A stretch of DNA of 64,000 bases, taken from positions 32,580,908-32,644,907 of the forward strand of contig JARWKL010000002.1 of assembly GCA_029961685.1 (NCBI GenBank), given 5' to 3'. The notes under the pieces were generated by a model. It had not been told where the DNA came from. It did not search any database and saw only the letters and a program-made list of their open reading frames with translations. A program made the translations under genes and the position numbers. The stretch comes from Aristolochia californica. Taxonomy: Eukaryota > Streptophyta > Magnoliopsida > Piperales > Aristolochiaceae. This document shows, piece after piece, positions 18,897 to 29,752 of this stretch; the stretch's first letter is position 1; each line of letters opens with the position of its first letter.

Positions 18897-19190
18897 TGTT
18901 ATGGACTCATTATGGGTTTATTTTTAATTTCTATTCATTAGGGGTTTATTTTGAATTTCTACTCATTAGGGGTTTATTTTTAATTTGTTGAACTTATGGC
19001 CTTTGGCATGTTTTCCCTAACTCCCTATATAGGGACGTGAGATGAATGAAGAAAGTAAGCATTGAGAAAATTAGAATTAAACAGGTCGGATTCTCCCTTT
19101 GAGGTCCAAGGTCAAGCCTCCTTCAAGGCCGAATCCCTTCCTCCCCACGCTGGAAATCGTCCGGTGGTTGATCCAAAATGGGGTATAACA
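18897..19190 (+). repeat. G1 3' LTR
   Basis: 294 bases, TGTTATGGACTC to GGGGTATAACA. It contains three copies of the CATTAGGGGTTTATTT block. An ATG at 19178 (MGYN) marks the LTR-borne gag start. Confidence 0.9.
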
Positions 19191-19195
19191 TAGTC

Positions 19196-20412
19196 CAAGA
19201 TCCTTTTTCTTGAATTCAGCACATATGTTTTCCTTTTTTTTCTGGATGTCCTCGGAATCACTACCAGCTAAAATGATATCTTCAACATATACAACTAGAA
19301 TTACCTTACCTCTCGGTGTGTTTTCAATAAATACTGAGTGATCTCCAAAGCATCTGTAAAAGCCGGCCCGTATGAGGGCTTGACTAAATTTCTCAAACCA
19401 TGCCTAAGGGGACTGCTTTAGACCATTCAAATATTTTTTGAGGCGCCATACTGACTCCCCCTCAACCACATACCCAGGTGGTTTTGCATATAAATTTCTT
19501 CTTTAATATCCCCATTCAGAAATGCATTTTTCACATCAAGTTGAAATATCGACCATGATGAATTAGCTGCCAGAGATAATAATATACATATTGGGGTTCA
19601 TTTTTGCCACTGGAGAGAAGATTTCTTCATAATAAATTCTATCACATTGAGTATAAACTTTGGCAACCAGTCGATCCTTTAGTCGTGCAATTGACCCATC
19701 CAGATTATGTTTGATAATGTAAACCCACTTTCAACCAATGTGTTTTTTATTTGTTGGAAGAGGAACCAATGACCATGTCTGATTGTCATTAAGTGCCTTC
19801 ATTTCTTCATCCATTGTTGCCTTCCACCCTGGATGTTGTAGAGCCTCTTGATAGGACTATGAAATAGATATGGAGGAAATAGAAGAAAGAAACTGACAAC
19901 ATAAAGGTGAGAAGTGATGATGAGACACAAAATTTGAAATGGGATGAGAAGTAGAAGGTCTAGAGCATGGTCTAGGTTCTTTCCTTATAGAAATAGGACA
20001 AGTATCACATTGAGGGCCAAAAATAACTGGGGGTGAAGGACTTACCTCTGTTGGATTTGTTAACTCGGCAGGTGTGGTGTCGGGCACATGCTCTAGGGGT
20101 TGAATAATCTCAGTATGACGGGGCACAACCAGTCGAGGGGAACCTGGTACTGAGGACAGACCAGGAGGAGCACTATCAGAATAAAATGAGGAGTCTTCAA
20201 AATATATTACATCCTTGGAAACAAATAAACGTTGAAGAGTGGGACTATAACAAACATAACCCTTTTGTGTGTGAGAGTATCCCAAGAAGATACACTTGAT
20301 AGATTTAGGATCAAGTTTGCTGTGTCTAGGAAATGAATTATGAACAAAGCAATGACATCCGAAGACTGTCAAAGGTAGTGAAAATGAATCATCATTTGGT
20401 AATAATCTAGAG
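19196..20412 (-). pseudogene. Copia C0 integrase end and RT
   Basis: The frame 20372-19857 has VFGCHCFVHNSFPRHSKLDP and KCIFLGYSHTQKGYVCYSP, the conserved region after the copia integrase. It continues to ISNFVSHHHFSP. Lower down, with frameshifts, the RT follows (HPGWKATMDEEM, GSIARLKDRLVAK, then towards KDLGLLKYFLG at 19195/13605). It joins the 13610 end exactly once G1 and one TAGTC are removed, and the 26199 end once C1 and one TAGAG are removed. Confidence 0.9.
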
Positions 20413-20808
20413 TGTAGAATTTAGGATCTCATGAAAGGAACTTTAGATCAACAAGAAAGAAGAAGAAGAAGAAGAAGAAGAGAGAAGGAGAAGAGAAGAA
20501 GAAGAACGTGGAAGAAGAGAGTTCGGATTAAGGGAGAAGAGGGTTGCGTCAAAAAGAAAAATGAGGGCTGGACGAATTTGTGGAAAGAGAGGAGAGTGCT
20601 TTAGTGCCCTACCTCTTAGCCAATGCCTTTATTTATATTTTACAATACCCTTAGGGCTACAACTTGATAAAACAAAAGACATAAAAGGAACACATATTTA
20701 CACTTCTATGCCATCTTTATGGAAAGTACCATATTTTACACATATGCCACTCCTTTGACGTGTGGGCTTCTTGTCTTGAGCTCATAGGCTTGAGCCCATC
20801 TTCCAACA
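20413..20808 (-). repeat. C1 3' LTR
   Basis: Plus-strand ends TGTAGAATTTAGG and TCTTCCAACA. It contains a GAA microsatellite (20456-20485). The adjacent ATCCCCCTCAAGTTGGAGG at 20809 is, on the minus strand, the purine tract. Confidence 0.93.
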
Positions 20809-20875
20809 ATCCCCCTCAAGTTGGAGGAGAAAAGACATCATAAATACCCAGCTTGCCACATATAAACGATAGGAT

Positions 20876-21577
20876 TTAAGATGTAATGGGTTTAGTGAGA
20901 ATATCAGCTACTTGCTCTTGAGATGACACATGTTTGAGAGAGATTATTCCTGCTTGAAACTTCTCCCATATAAAATGACAATCCACCTCAATATGTTTAG
21001 TTCTTTCATGAAAAACTGGATTTGAAGTGATATGAATGGCAGCTTGATTATCACAATGCAGATTCATGGATCCCTTTTTATAAAAACCTAGTTCGGTAAG
21101 AAGGGTCCTAATCCATAAAATTTCACTAACGGTATGGGCCATAGCTCTGTATTCTGCTTCGGCACTAGATTTTGCAACCACATTTTGCTTCTTACTTTTC
21201 CATGTAACCAAGTTTCCCCCAACCAGAGTAGAATATCCTGATGTAGATTTTCTATCATCAGGAGATCCAACCCAATCTGCATCTGAGAAGCCTTCTATGT
21301 TGAAGTGCCCATGTTTTTTATACAGCAATCCTCTTCCTGGAGCTCCTTTTAGATAGCGTAATATTCTCTCTAAAGCCTGCCAGTGGGTAATTTGTGGTTT
21401 GTGCATGAATTGACTCACCACACTTACAGCATATGATATGTCTGGCCTAGTTACCGTGAGATAAATCAGTTTTCCCACAAGTCTTTGATATTTGCCAATA
21501 TCAATATCTTCTTCATTTGTGGCACATAATTTTACATTTGTATCCATAGGTGTGTCAACTGGTCTACAACCCTTCAT
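20876..21577 (-). CDS. C1 RNase H
   Basis: 233-codon frame: RPVDTPMDTNVKL, YQRLVGKLIYL, FSDADWVGSPDDRKSTSGY, KSKKQNVVAKSSAEAEYRA, LHCDNQAAI and ADILTKPI, the complete copia RNase H with its conserved acidic residues. It degrades the RNA strand during reverse transcription. In an intact element it is fused to RT; here a TGA separates it from the RT frame, in the sequence ETTGAATGAAGG-like context (E-T-stop-M-K-G). Confidence 0.92.
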   Translation of the reverse strand: MKGCRPVDTPMDTNVKLCATNEEDIDIGKYQRLVGKLIYLTVTRPDISYAVSVVSQFMHKPQITHWQALERILRYLKGAPGRGLLYKKHGHFNIEGFSDADWVGSPDDRKSTSGYSTLVGGNLVTWKSKKQNVVAKSSAEAEYRAMAHTVSEILWIRTLLTELGFYKKGSMNLHCDNQAAIHITSNPVFHERTKHIEVDCHFIWEKFQAGIISLKHVSSQEQVADILTKPITS

Positions 21578-22882
21578 TCATGTTTCTTCAAGGAGATCCA
21601 AGACATATTTCCTTTGAGACAATATTATCCCATGTTTGGATTGAAGAACTTCTATACCCAAAAAATATTTAAGCATACCAAGGTCTTTAGTCTTGAATTC
21701 CTGACATATCATCTGTTTCACCTCTTGTATGCTCAAAGCATCATCACCGGTTAAGATAATATCATCCACGTATATGGCCAATAATATTTTCCCTTTGATC
21801 GTATCTTTATAATATACGGAATGATCAACTGAGCACCGATGAAAACCAAACCGTAGGAGTGTTTGACTAAATTTATCAAACCAAGCCTGAGGGGACTGCT
21901 TAAGCCCATATAAAGACTTTTTTAATCGGCATACTGACTCCCCCTCAACCACATAACCAGGTGGTTGAACCATATAAATTTCCTCACTGATATCACCATT
22001 TAAAAAAGCATTTTTAACATCCAACTGATAGACGGGCCATGAGGAGTTAGTAGCAATAGATAAGATGATGCGTACCGAATTCAATTTTGCAACAGGAGAG
22101 AAGGTCTCCTCATAATCTATCCTATAGCACTGCGTATAGCCCTTAGCAACCAGTCGAGCTTTAAGACGAGCAACCGATCCATTCGGATTATGTTTCACTG
22201 AAAAAACCCATCGACAACCAACCGGTCTTTTACCTTTCGGGAGTAATGTTAAGTACCAGGTTTGGTTTTCGAATAAGGCGTGCATTTCTTCATCCATAGC
22301 CGCCTTCCATCCTGGATGTCTCAGGGCCTCCTGATACGACTGCGGAATGGAACTAGAAGAAAGGGATGCAAGAAACTGAAAACACTCGGAAGACAAGCGA
22401 TGGTGAGACATAAAATTTGAGATAGGATGCGAAGTAGTACAGGAGCGACGTTCTTTTCTTAAAGCAATAGGCCGAGTATCAAATTCAGGCCTATACATAG
22501 GAGGAGAAGGACTTACCTCGGGTGGATCCGACAACTCCACAGGTGAAGTTACGGCCGGTGCATCAGGGGATGGATCCACTTCAAGATTGAACGGCACAAG
22601 CGGACAAGGAGTAGTAGAAGGACAAGTCCATCCTGGAGGAGCATCATGGGAGGAGTAGAAGGGAGTGTCCTCAAAGAAAGTCACATCCCTAGAGATAAAC
22701 ATCATCTGAAGGGTAGGATTGTAACAGACATAACCTTTCTGGGTGCGAGAGTATCCCAAAAAAATGCACTTCATAGACCGAGGATCAAGTTTATTTTTAT
22801 GTGGAGATGTAACATGAACAAAACACGTACATCCAAACACTTTCAAAGGAAGAGAAAAAGGATCTTCACCATTAAATAACAC
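21578..22882 (-). CDS. C1 integrase C-terminus and RT
   Basis: 434-codon frame. It opens with the post-integrase region (FGCTCFVHVTSPHKNKLDP, IFLGYSRTQKGYVCYNP), then a variable linker, then RT: WKAAMDEEMHALFENQTW, RWVFSVKHNPNGSVARLKAR, YQLDVKNAFLNGDI, LYGLKQSPQAWFDKF and the catalytic YVDDIILTG. Domain content and spacing match copia. It ends LLEET before the TGA. Confidence 0.93.
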   Translation of the reverse strand: MLFNGEDPFSLPLKVFGCTCFVHVTSPHKNKLDPRSMKCIFLGYSRTQKGYVCYNPTLQMMFISRDVTFFEDTPFYSSHDAPPGWTCPSTTPCPLVPFNLEVDPSPDAPAVTSPVELSDPPEVSPSPPMYRPEFDTRPIALRKERRSCTTSHPISNFMSHHRLSSECFQFLASLSSSSIPQSYQEALRHPGWKAAMDEEMHALFENQTWYLTLLPKGKRPVGCRWVFSVKHNPNGSVARLKARLVAKGYTQCYRIDYEETFSPVAKLNSVRIILSIATNSSWPVYQLDVKNAFLNGDISEEIYMVQPPGYVVEGESVCRLKKSLYGLKQSPQAWFDKFSQTLLRFGFHRCSVDHSVYYKDTIKGKILLAIYVDDIILTGDDALSIQEVKQMICQEFKTKDLGMLKYFLGIEVLQSKHGIILSQRKYVLDLLEET

Positions 22883-22925
22883 AGAGTAAGGAGTTTTATG
22901 ATGAAGGACTGATGAAAGTAACCTA

Positions 22926-24752
22926 TTAATGAGAAAGCATGCTGTAAGTATAGCATGAGGCGGGTACCTTCACGGAGTAGAGGAGGCCCCGAGCAACTTC
23001 AAGAAGAAGAATATTCTTCCTTTCAGAAACACCATTTTGTTGAGGAGTATAGGCACATGATGTTTGATGAATAAGCCCATTACTCTCACAAAATGATTTG
23101 AAGTCATGAGACATGTATTCCTTAGCATTATCAGATCTAAGGGTTTGAATTTTCTTCCCAAATTGTGTCAAGACCATAGCATGAAAATTTTTAAACAAAG
23201 GAAGAATTTCGGAACGCTCTTTAAATAGAAATAACCAAGTCACTCGAGTAAAATCATCAACAAAAATGACAAAATATTTAACTTGGGAAATATTTGAGAC
23301 ACATAACGGGCCCCATACATCAGAATGTATTAGCTCAATCGAAGAAGTACTTGTAGTTGTAACACGAGGAGAATATGTACTCCCGACATGTTTACTTAAT
23401 TGACAAACCTCACAACTGATATTAGAAAGTCCTTTTAAAGATGGAACCAAAGAACGAAGTGAAGGGGTAGACGGATGACCAAGTCGGTTGTGCCAAAGTT
23501 GGGCCTCAGATATAGTGGACGATAATGCAGCTAATGGTGGAAGAGTGAAGTAGTACAAACCCCCCTTTTCATGGCCGCCACCAATCACCCGTTTCGTAGT
23601 GAGATCCTGAAAGACACAAGAAGACGGTGAGAAGGTGATAGAGCAATTTAATTGTTTGGTCAATTGGCTAACCGAGAACAAATTTAAAGGAAATTGAGGA
23701 ACAAACAAAACATCTTGAAGGGGAATAGATGATGTAAGAGAGGAGGAACCTTTTCCAAGGACCTTGGTTTGGGTACCATCAGCAATAGTAATGAATTTAT
23801 GAGGATAACAAGGAGATAAGGACTGCAACAAGTGTTTGTTACCTGATAGATGTTCGGAGGCCCCGGAGTCAATGATCCAAGAGGAAGAGGAAGAAGAGGA
23901 AGAAAGCATACCTAAGGAAATAGTAGATGATTCCATGAAGGACTTCATTTTCTGAAATGCAGCATAGTCCTCAGCCATAAGAGTCACATTTCCGGATGAT
24001 GATTCAGCCTTATCTTCATTTTTCTCAACGTTAACTGAGACTGGGTTAGCTGTGGCCCAATCAGGCTTGCCATGAAGTTTCCAGCATGATGCCACAAGGT
24101 GGTTCTGACGGCCACAATAAGTGCAAAGTTGAGGCTCAGTACGGAAAGAATCCTGACCCATTCTACCACCTCTATTTTCAGCCCCTCTCATAGTTCGACC
24201 CCCTCTCATATTTCTGCCCCATCCTCGGGATGAGGAAGATGTTCCCCGATTGCCAGAGAACGTCGCTGATGGAGCATCACTAGTAGAAGGAGGGGATGGA
24301 TCCAGTATCCAAAGTAATGTAGCACTAATATCATCGAAGGATGGAAGAGCAGAAGAACTTAGAAGTTGAGTTTTGGCCACCTCAAGGTATGGTTTAATAT
24401 TCGATAAGCAAATGGTTGCTGCCAAAGCTTCTCTTTGTCGTCCTTGAACGGCAATATCAGTGGAATATGGCTGAGCTAGTTTCCATTCTTGAAGAAGACC
24501 GCGAAATCGTGCCAAAAATTCGTGAATATTATCTCCATGTTTCGTATGCAGCATGTTTTGTAAGACATCATATATTTTTTGTAATGAAGCAGTGCTTGAG
24601 TAAAGCTTGGCACAAGTGTCCCATATGTTCTTGGCGGTTTCCAAGTGGACCACATTGTTGGCCACCTGCTTTTCCATGCTATTAATGAGCCAACTTATCA
24701 CCATGTTATCATCCTTAACCCCACTTGTGGTAGGACGCATCTTCTTCATCAA
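22926..24752 (-). CDS. C1 Gag, protease and integrase core
   Basis: 608-codon frame. Gag body (UBN2-type: WLINSMEKQVANNVVHLETA, LQNMLHTKHGDNIHEFLARF), Gly/Arg-rich stretch, zinc knuckle CTYCGRQNHLVASC, protease WIIDSGASEHLSG, GAG_pre-integrase LWHNRLGHPSTPSL with CEVCQLSKH, integrase catalytic SDVWGP and SDNAKEY, then QQNGVSERKN (the catalytic Glu). A frameshift near 22945 separates it from the RT frame. The first Gag codons are upstream in another frame (24909-24720, starting MEIGYNSNKS). Confidence 0.93.
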   Translation of the reverse strand: MMKKMRPTTSGVKDDNMVISWLINSMEKQVANNVVHLETAKNIWDTCAKLYSSTASLQKIYDVLQNMLHTKHGDNIHEFLARFRGLLQEWKLAQPYSTDIAVQGRQREALAATICLSNIKPYLEVAKTQLLSSSALPSFDDISATLLWILDPSPPSTSDAPSATFSGNRGTSSSSRGWGRNMRGGRTMRGAENRGGRMGQDSFRTEPQLCTYCGRQNHLVASCWKLHGKPDWATANPVSVNVEKNEDKAESSSGNVTLMAEDYAAFQKMKSFMESSTISLGMLSSSSSSSSWIIDSGASEHLSGNKHLLQSLSPCYPHKFITIADGTQTKVLGKGSSSLTSSIPLQDVLFVPQFPLNLFSVSQLTKQLNCSITFSPSSCVFQDLTTKRVIGGGHEKGGLYYFTLPPLAALSSTISEAQLWHNRLGHPSTPSLRSLVPSLKGLSNISCEVCQLSKHVGSTYSPRVTTTSTSSIELIHSDVWGPLCVSNISQVKYFVIFVDDFTRVTWLFLFKERSEILPLFKNFHAMVLTQFGKKIQTLRSDNAKEYMSHDFKSFCESNGLIHQTSCAYTPQQNGVSERKNILLLEVARGLLYSVKVPASCYTYSMLSH

Positions 24753-24909
24753 TCAGAGGAGGAAAGTTAACAACATGGCTCAAGAGGTCTCGAGTAATAA
24801 GAACCCTCCGAACCGATTGTGACCAGCTCATGTAATTGGAGAGATCTCTAAGGGGAATTTTAGTAATACAGAGTATATCACTCTTATTACTATTGTATCC
24901 AATCTCCAT
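24715..24909 (-). pseudogene. C1 Gag N-terminus, frameshifted
   Basis: Begins at the probable true gag ATG (24909) and reads ITKIPLRDLSNYMSWSQSVR and DEEDASYHKW before a stop caused by a one-base shift near 24720. It overlaps the start of the 608-codon frame. Leader sequence follows upstream. Confidence 0.8.
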
Positions 24910-25795
24910 GATGAGGCAAGTAAAATATGGAGGTCAAGGGAAAAGGCCTTCTTCAAAGGACAATTACTCTATGTAATTTGAAGAACCCATAGACCAAATC
25001 AATCACCAACAAAAGAGAACAAGAACCAATTTCTTTCACAAGGGCAAGCACCAAATTATCAACAAATTTGTGCCATTAGAAAGTGATAATAACATACAGC
25101 CATCACTCAACTTCTCTTGTATTCATAAGAACAAAGATAAGAAAGTAGATGCAACCGATTATGCCTTAATCCAAACTCCAACACAAACGATCAATAGACA
25201 AAAAGTTAGAGAAGATTTAACGACAAACCAAGACACTTGGAAGAGATTTATCTTTAACTCATGGGAGACTCCAACGTAAGAAAAAATTCAATTGTTGAAG
25301 TTAAAAAAAACGGAACTACAAAGGGTAAATGGTTGTTGGCATTTCATCAAACATATAATGGGCATCCAACAATATAACACAAACCCATGAGCAACCTAAA
25401 GTAGGAGAAGATACATCAACATGTGCTGGAATTCTACCTCAAATGAGATGGATCCAAATTACATAAAGGTAATTGAATTTCCCCCATCAATCTTAATAAG
25501 ATGCAAACAGCAAATGGTCTTGATCACTCTTGTAATTGATTTACAAGGAGTCAAGATTATAACATCAATTTAGTCATAGAAATAAATCTTTGCAACATAA
25601 AAAGATTTATTTTGACTTGATGTGACTCCAAATTCAAGAAGTAAAGAAAAACAGTAAAAAGGAGTGTAAATAAGAAAAGGAAACAAAAAAAAAAAAAATA
25701 AGAAGATGATGAACTTATCTCTTTATGACTGAACTCCTTTTACAACTTCTTGAACAGATTTCATAATAACTCCATGAAGAGATCCTAAACTCTTT
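24910..25795 (-). other. C1 untranslated leader
   Basis: AT-rich, non-coding sequence between the gag start and the primer-binding site. I see no feature beyond A-rich runs such as the one at 25685-25699. Confidence 0.6.
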
Positions 25796-25807
25796 GCTCT
25801 GATACCA
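25796..25807 (-). promoter_or_regulatory. C1 primer-binding site
   Basis: The minus strand reads TGGTATCAGAGC exactly (initiator tRNA-Met), abutting the 5' LTR. Confidence 0.92.
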
Positions 25808-26198
25808 TGCAGAATTTAGGATCTCATGAAAGGAACTTTAGATCAACAAGAAACAAGAAGAAGAAGAAGAGAGAAGGAGAAGAGAAGAAGAAGAACGTGG
25901 AAGAAGAGAGTTTGGATTAAGGGAGAAGAGGGTTGCTTCAAAAAGAAAAATGAGGGCTGGAAGAATTTGTGGAAAGAGAGGAGAGTGCTTCAATGCCCTA
26001 CCTCTTAGCCAATGCCTTGATGTATAGTTTTACAATACCCTTAGGGCTACAACTTGATAAAACAAAAGACATAAAAGGAACACATATTTACACTTCTATG
26101 CCATCTTTATGGAAAGTACCATATTTTACACATATGCCACTCCTTTGACGTGTGGGCTTCTTGTCTTGAGCTCGTCGGCTTGAGCCCATCTTCCAATA
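25808..26198 (-). repeat. C1 5' LTR
   Basis: 391 bases, TGCAGAATTTAGG to TCTTCCAATA (terminal CA mutated to TA). It is nearly identical to 20413-20808; the GAA microsatellite is shorter. Confidence 0.93.
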
Positions 26199-26203
26199 TA
26201 GAG

Positions 26204-26365
26204 TAAGGAGATTTATTACCAAGAATGGAAGATGGTAGATGATTTATAATAAAGCAAGCCATAAGGACTGCATGAGACCAATAAAAGTATGGAACTTTCA
26301 TGCCATATAATAAACCTCAAGCTACCTCAAGAATATGACAATTTTTCCATTTGACTACACCATTT
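26204..26365 (-). pseudogene. Copia C0 integrase fragment
   Basis: Reads NGVVKWKNCHILEVA, a stop, GLLYGMKVPYFYWSHAVLMA and CFIINHLPSSILGNKSPYS. This is the C-terminal half of the copia integrase core and joins the C0 frame at 20412. On the right it is cut by the G7b LTR around 26365. The next upstream piece of the same integrase is at 37262. Confidence 0.85.
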
Positions 26366-26797
26366 TGTTGAGTGTAGCCAGGTTTAGGGTTTTTCTTTTC
26401 AACTGATGGTTATTCCCCTTCTTTCTCCTGGTTTAGGGTTTTTCTTTTCTTACATCTGGTATGGGTCACAGTGCACATGCCACGACTTCAAGCCAGGTTT
26501 CGACCTGGATGGAGCCAGCATTGCTCAAAATAAAAAACAAAAAAGTTGTTTAAAGTTTTCTTTGAATTCCATATCATCTTGAATCATCTCCATCAGAGCT
26601 CGGATGAGAGAGTTATACCCAAATTACGAAACAATGTCAAAACAGTTCAGAATCGCCCAATTAACTTCGGTTTGCACTTAACGCTTCCATTTGCATCCTA
26701 AATCAAAATATAAGAATAATGAGTATATTTACGCACCAAGTAATTATAAAAGCCTAATCATTAAGGGATAAATATATGATATTTTGCATTCTCATCA
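26366..26797 (-). repeat. G7b 3' LTR, truncated
   Basis: Matches the first part of the Athila/Tat-type LTRs at 43537 and 55913 in reverse: CTCATCA at 26791-26797 is the LTR start TGATGAG, followed by the purine tract AATTCCCCCACAG. The far part of the LTR is missing where it meets C0. Confidence 0.8.
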
Positions 26798-28902
26798 AAT
26801 TCCCCCACAGTTCGTTTTTGCTCGTCCTCGGGCAAAACTCAAATTCACTTTCCCAAAAGCACCAAGGTTGTAACGCCATCAATAAAACACAACCAAGCTC
26901 TTCAAAACTCATAACATATCATGAACAAACATTCTTAAATAACTTACAATTATTTAATAAGAATTTTCATTCATAGATGGAGTAAACTAAATAAGTAGAC
27001 CCTCACATAAATAAACACTTGACTCTCATGTGTTTGAGGGGTATGTGTTTCTCTCAAATTCATTCCAATGAAAATGATCTACCATAGGCGTGCATATCTT
27101 CTCATTCTCCACCACTCAGATCACATGCATAACATAAATCATAAGGACTTTTCTAGGGTTGTAACGGTGTTTAGGATCAAGGTGGGAAATATTTGGGAAT
27201 GTAGCTCAAAAGCCATCAAAACTAGTGGAGCAAAAATGAATCAACTCAAGCTCGAATATATTTGACAAGTAAAATCAATCACTCTACTCAGCATCTTCTT
27301 CAATTTGTATCTATCTCATAAAAATAGACCCCTTTCTTGGAATTTTAGTAGGAATTATGAACACGGACAATTTGTAGCTTTAAAAGAATTATGAACACAG
27401 ACAGTTTGTAGCTTTAAAAGCCATTCCCTCCATCACTTCCTTTCTTCTTTACTTTTTCTCTTCACCCATTTTTTTTACTAACAATGAAACTCATGAATTG
27501 AGGATGAAAACATGTTCCATTTCACCAATCATGGCCATACCACAAATCCAGATACCCCCACACTTATTTCTTGCACACCCATACAAACCATAATGATGAA
27601 CAATGCTCGACTAGCTCTACGGCTTGGGTAATTTTTTTTTTGTTTTTTTTGTCAAGTTTAAAGCATGTAACATGGGTTCACAAAAACAAAACGAATAAAG
27701 CTCAAAGGTGTTCAACAAAAAGGAAAAAAATTAATTACAAAGTAGGCTATTTGGCTTATGTAGCTTATAACAAAGAGGGCCTTAATCATGTTCATGTATG
27801 CATGTGTCAATGTGACCTCAAAGAGAATCAAGTGAAGTTCTAGAGAAACAAATCAATGGAAGATTATTTCTCATGACAGAAAATAGTGAGACTGATATGG
27901 ATGTGTCAGTCTAAAGGCTCAAAATCACATTGACTTTTGTCTACCAAATTTAGTCACTACCATCCTCAAAGAAAATAACTAGACTAATTCATTCTCAGTT
28001 GGAACATTACTGATTCAATCATGTTATGAATCTTTCAAGAGCTTAATTTAATCTTGCTCATGACATACACAACAATAAATCATTAAAAACCACAAAAAAC
28101 AAAGATTTTTCTTTAAAAATCAGAATTGAAACATAACCTAAATCCCCTCCCCCACACTTAGAACTTACATTGTCCCCAATGTAAGGTGAAATTTAAAGAG
28201 AAGGCGCAAATAAAAAAATATAAATGCAAAAATGAAGAGAAAAAGGAACAAACTCCCCTTGGATTACCTCCCAAGTAGGGCCTTTGTTTATTGTCATTGG
28301 CTTGACTCAATGATTCCATAATTATGGGTCATCCTACACATAGTATTTGGCATCACTCTTGACCTTATCTCTTTGAGCCCTAGAAAAACCAGGAGGTAAC
28401 ATATTAATAACCAAATAATTTAAAATATTTGCATACCAAGGTAATGTCACACTCGCGGCGAGCAATTGCTCATCAAGGAATGTTTCCTAGAAATGAAGGT
28501 CATCTTGCACATGCTTTTCTTATTGCGGTGCACTAATTTTACTGAAGATGATCACTGGTAACGTTCCTCCATCTCCAAGGAACATGTACTTGAGGTGACT
28601 GGGGAGAGGATTCAAATCTGGACTAGGAGCCTGCAAAACAGAGGTTAAAGGCCTCTCATTAGAAATTGGTAACTCAACATAAAGAACGTTACCTGATTGT
28701 TGTAATTGTGGAATATCATTCAATGCTGCAACAGTTTCCTACAAATCAAAACTCAAGGCTAACTCCTCATTCTCTTTCTCAAGATGCTTACTAATGGAAA
28801 CTTCCAATTCATCTTTTCTATCAAGGAAAAAAATTTCCTGTGCGAAAGGATCAATCACATCAATAGAATAAACATGGTTAGAAACACCAGGATATTTCAT
28901 GG
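26798..28902 (-). mobile_element. G7b interior, 3' half
   Basis: Minus-strand 3' half of the non-autonomous Athila/Tat-type family. From the LTR outward: purine tract, about 1.3 kb of non-coding sequence, then a degraded coding strip (28300-28860) that joins the start of the RT region directly to post-RNase-H sequence. It is cut at 28902 by the C2 LTR in the codons DAM-KYPG. Confidence 0.8.
28300..28860 (-). pseudogene. G7b pol remnant with RT deleted
   Basis: In element orientation it reads AQEIFFLDRKDELEVSI, NDIPQLQQSGNVLYVELP, LPSHLKYMFLGDGGTLPVII, then EKHVQD and SVTLPWYANILNYLV and RAQRDKVKSDAKYYV. The start of the RT region is fused straight to the segment that normally lies between RNase H and integrase. 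The same junction occurs at 54480-54780, so the deletion predates the spread of the copies. Confidence 0.8.
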
Positions 28903-29328
28903 TGTTGAATTTATGGAAAAGTGAAATACTTCATTGTCATCAATAACTTATTGTAATCAGAATACATGAGCCTCTATTTATAATAGAGGAAGGTAGTAGA
29001 GTCCAATTACAATAAAACTACCCTTGTCCCAATTACACCCAAACTCTAACACTTAAAGATAAGTCCAAACATAATGATAACAGACAAACATAACTCAAAC
29101 TAAAACTCTTCTTGGTCGTGATTCTAAGATAAAAATACTTTTGTGGGTCCTTCTTGATCTTCCAACTGATGTGATACGGATGCCAGCTCATGGTAATCAT
29201 AGTGAGTCCTACTTCTTATGGGCTTGGGCCCATCTTGTGGGCCTTCCTTGGTCATGTGGCCCATCTTATAATAATCTTAGATATGTGGGCCTTCCTTGGT
29301 CGTGTGGGCTTGAGCTTATCTTCCAACA
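28903..29328 (-). repeat. C2 3' LTR
   Basis: TGTTGAATTTATGG to TCTTCCAACA. On the minus strand it has the TATA region TATAAATAGAGG (about 28974-28985). Same family as the solo LTR at 6697 and the C4 LTR at 59606. Confidence 0.9.
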
Positions 29329-29681
29329 CTCCCCCTCAAGTTGGGGGTGAGAGAACAACATGAACTCCCAGCTTGTTGCAAATGATGTGAAGAATATTTT
29401 TGTATAAAATGGCACATCTTCCAATATGCCTTCATCTTCCAACATTCCCCCTCACGCTGTTGCGTCCTTCCATGAGGCCCTGTGGTATTATATAAGTGAG
29501 AGTAAAATCACTCCTAGACTATACGCCTTTGCTTCATACTCCAGTCCTAATGCTGAATGTAGGGCACACTCCGTCTTCTATCGGTAGTGTCTCTATCGGT
29601 ATTGCTATGAAGTGTCCACCACCATGTCCCTCCACAAGACAACGACTCTCAAGTGGTAGGAGTCCTAAAAACCATTAAGGT

Positions 29682-29721
<40 letters not shown>

Positions 29722-29730
29722 GGGGGGGGG
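29682..29730 (+). repeat. Poly-G run
   Basis: 39 consecutive G, an A, then 9 G. The matching place in C3 has no such run, so it is a local expansion or an assembly artefact. Confidence 0.9.
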
Positions 29731-29752
29731 ACAACATAGATGTAATAATAAT

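Larger units (their letters stand above)
13611..19190 (+). mobile_element. Gypsy shell G1 carrying host gene pieces
   Basis: 5,580-base plus-strand element with LTRs at both ends and a perfect target duplication TAGTC (13606-13610, 19191-19195) inside the C0 RT gene. It keeps a primer site (15781), the start of gag (15765) and the last codons of pol with a purine tract (before 18897), but no capsid, protease, RT or integrase. The interior instead holds PPR-like, MBD9-like and cinnamoyl-CoA-reductase-like sequence. Its 5' LTR contains a further element, G8. It is a non-autonomous, gene-capturing retrotransposon. Confidence 0.9.
20413..26198 (-). mobile_element. Complete Ty1/copia element C1
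   Basis: 5,786-base minus-strand copia with LTRs 20413-20808 and 25808-26198, perfect target duplication TAGAG (20408-20412, 26199-26203), primer site, purine tract and gag-pro-int-RT-RNase H in copia order. Only a few lesions break the polyprotein: a shift near 24720, one near 22930 and a TGA near 21576. It interrupts the C0 pol gene and is among the youngest insertions here. Confidence 0.95.

Noticed and set aside
25826..26008. 60-codon Arg/Lys-rich frame, repeated at 30905-31087
   Set aside because: It is the GAA-rich part of the C1-family LTR; the repeat copies reflect LTR homology, not a gene family.
27571..27843. 90-codon plus-strand frame
   Set aside because: Lies in the 3' non-coding part of the minus-strand element G7b; the matching region of G7a is not open.
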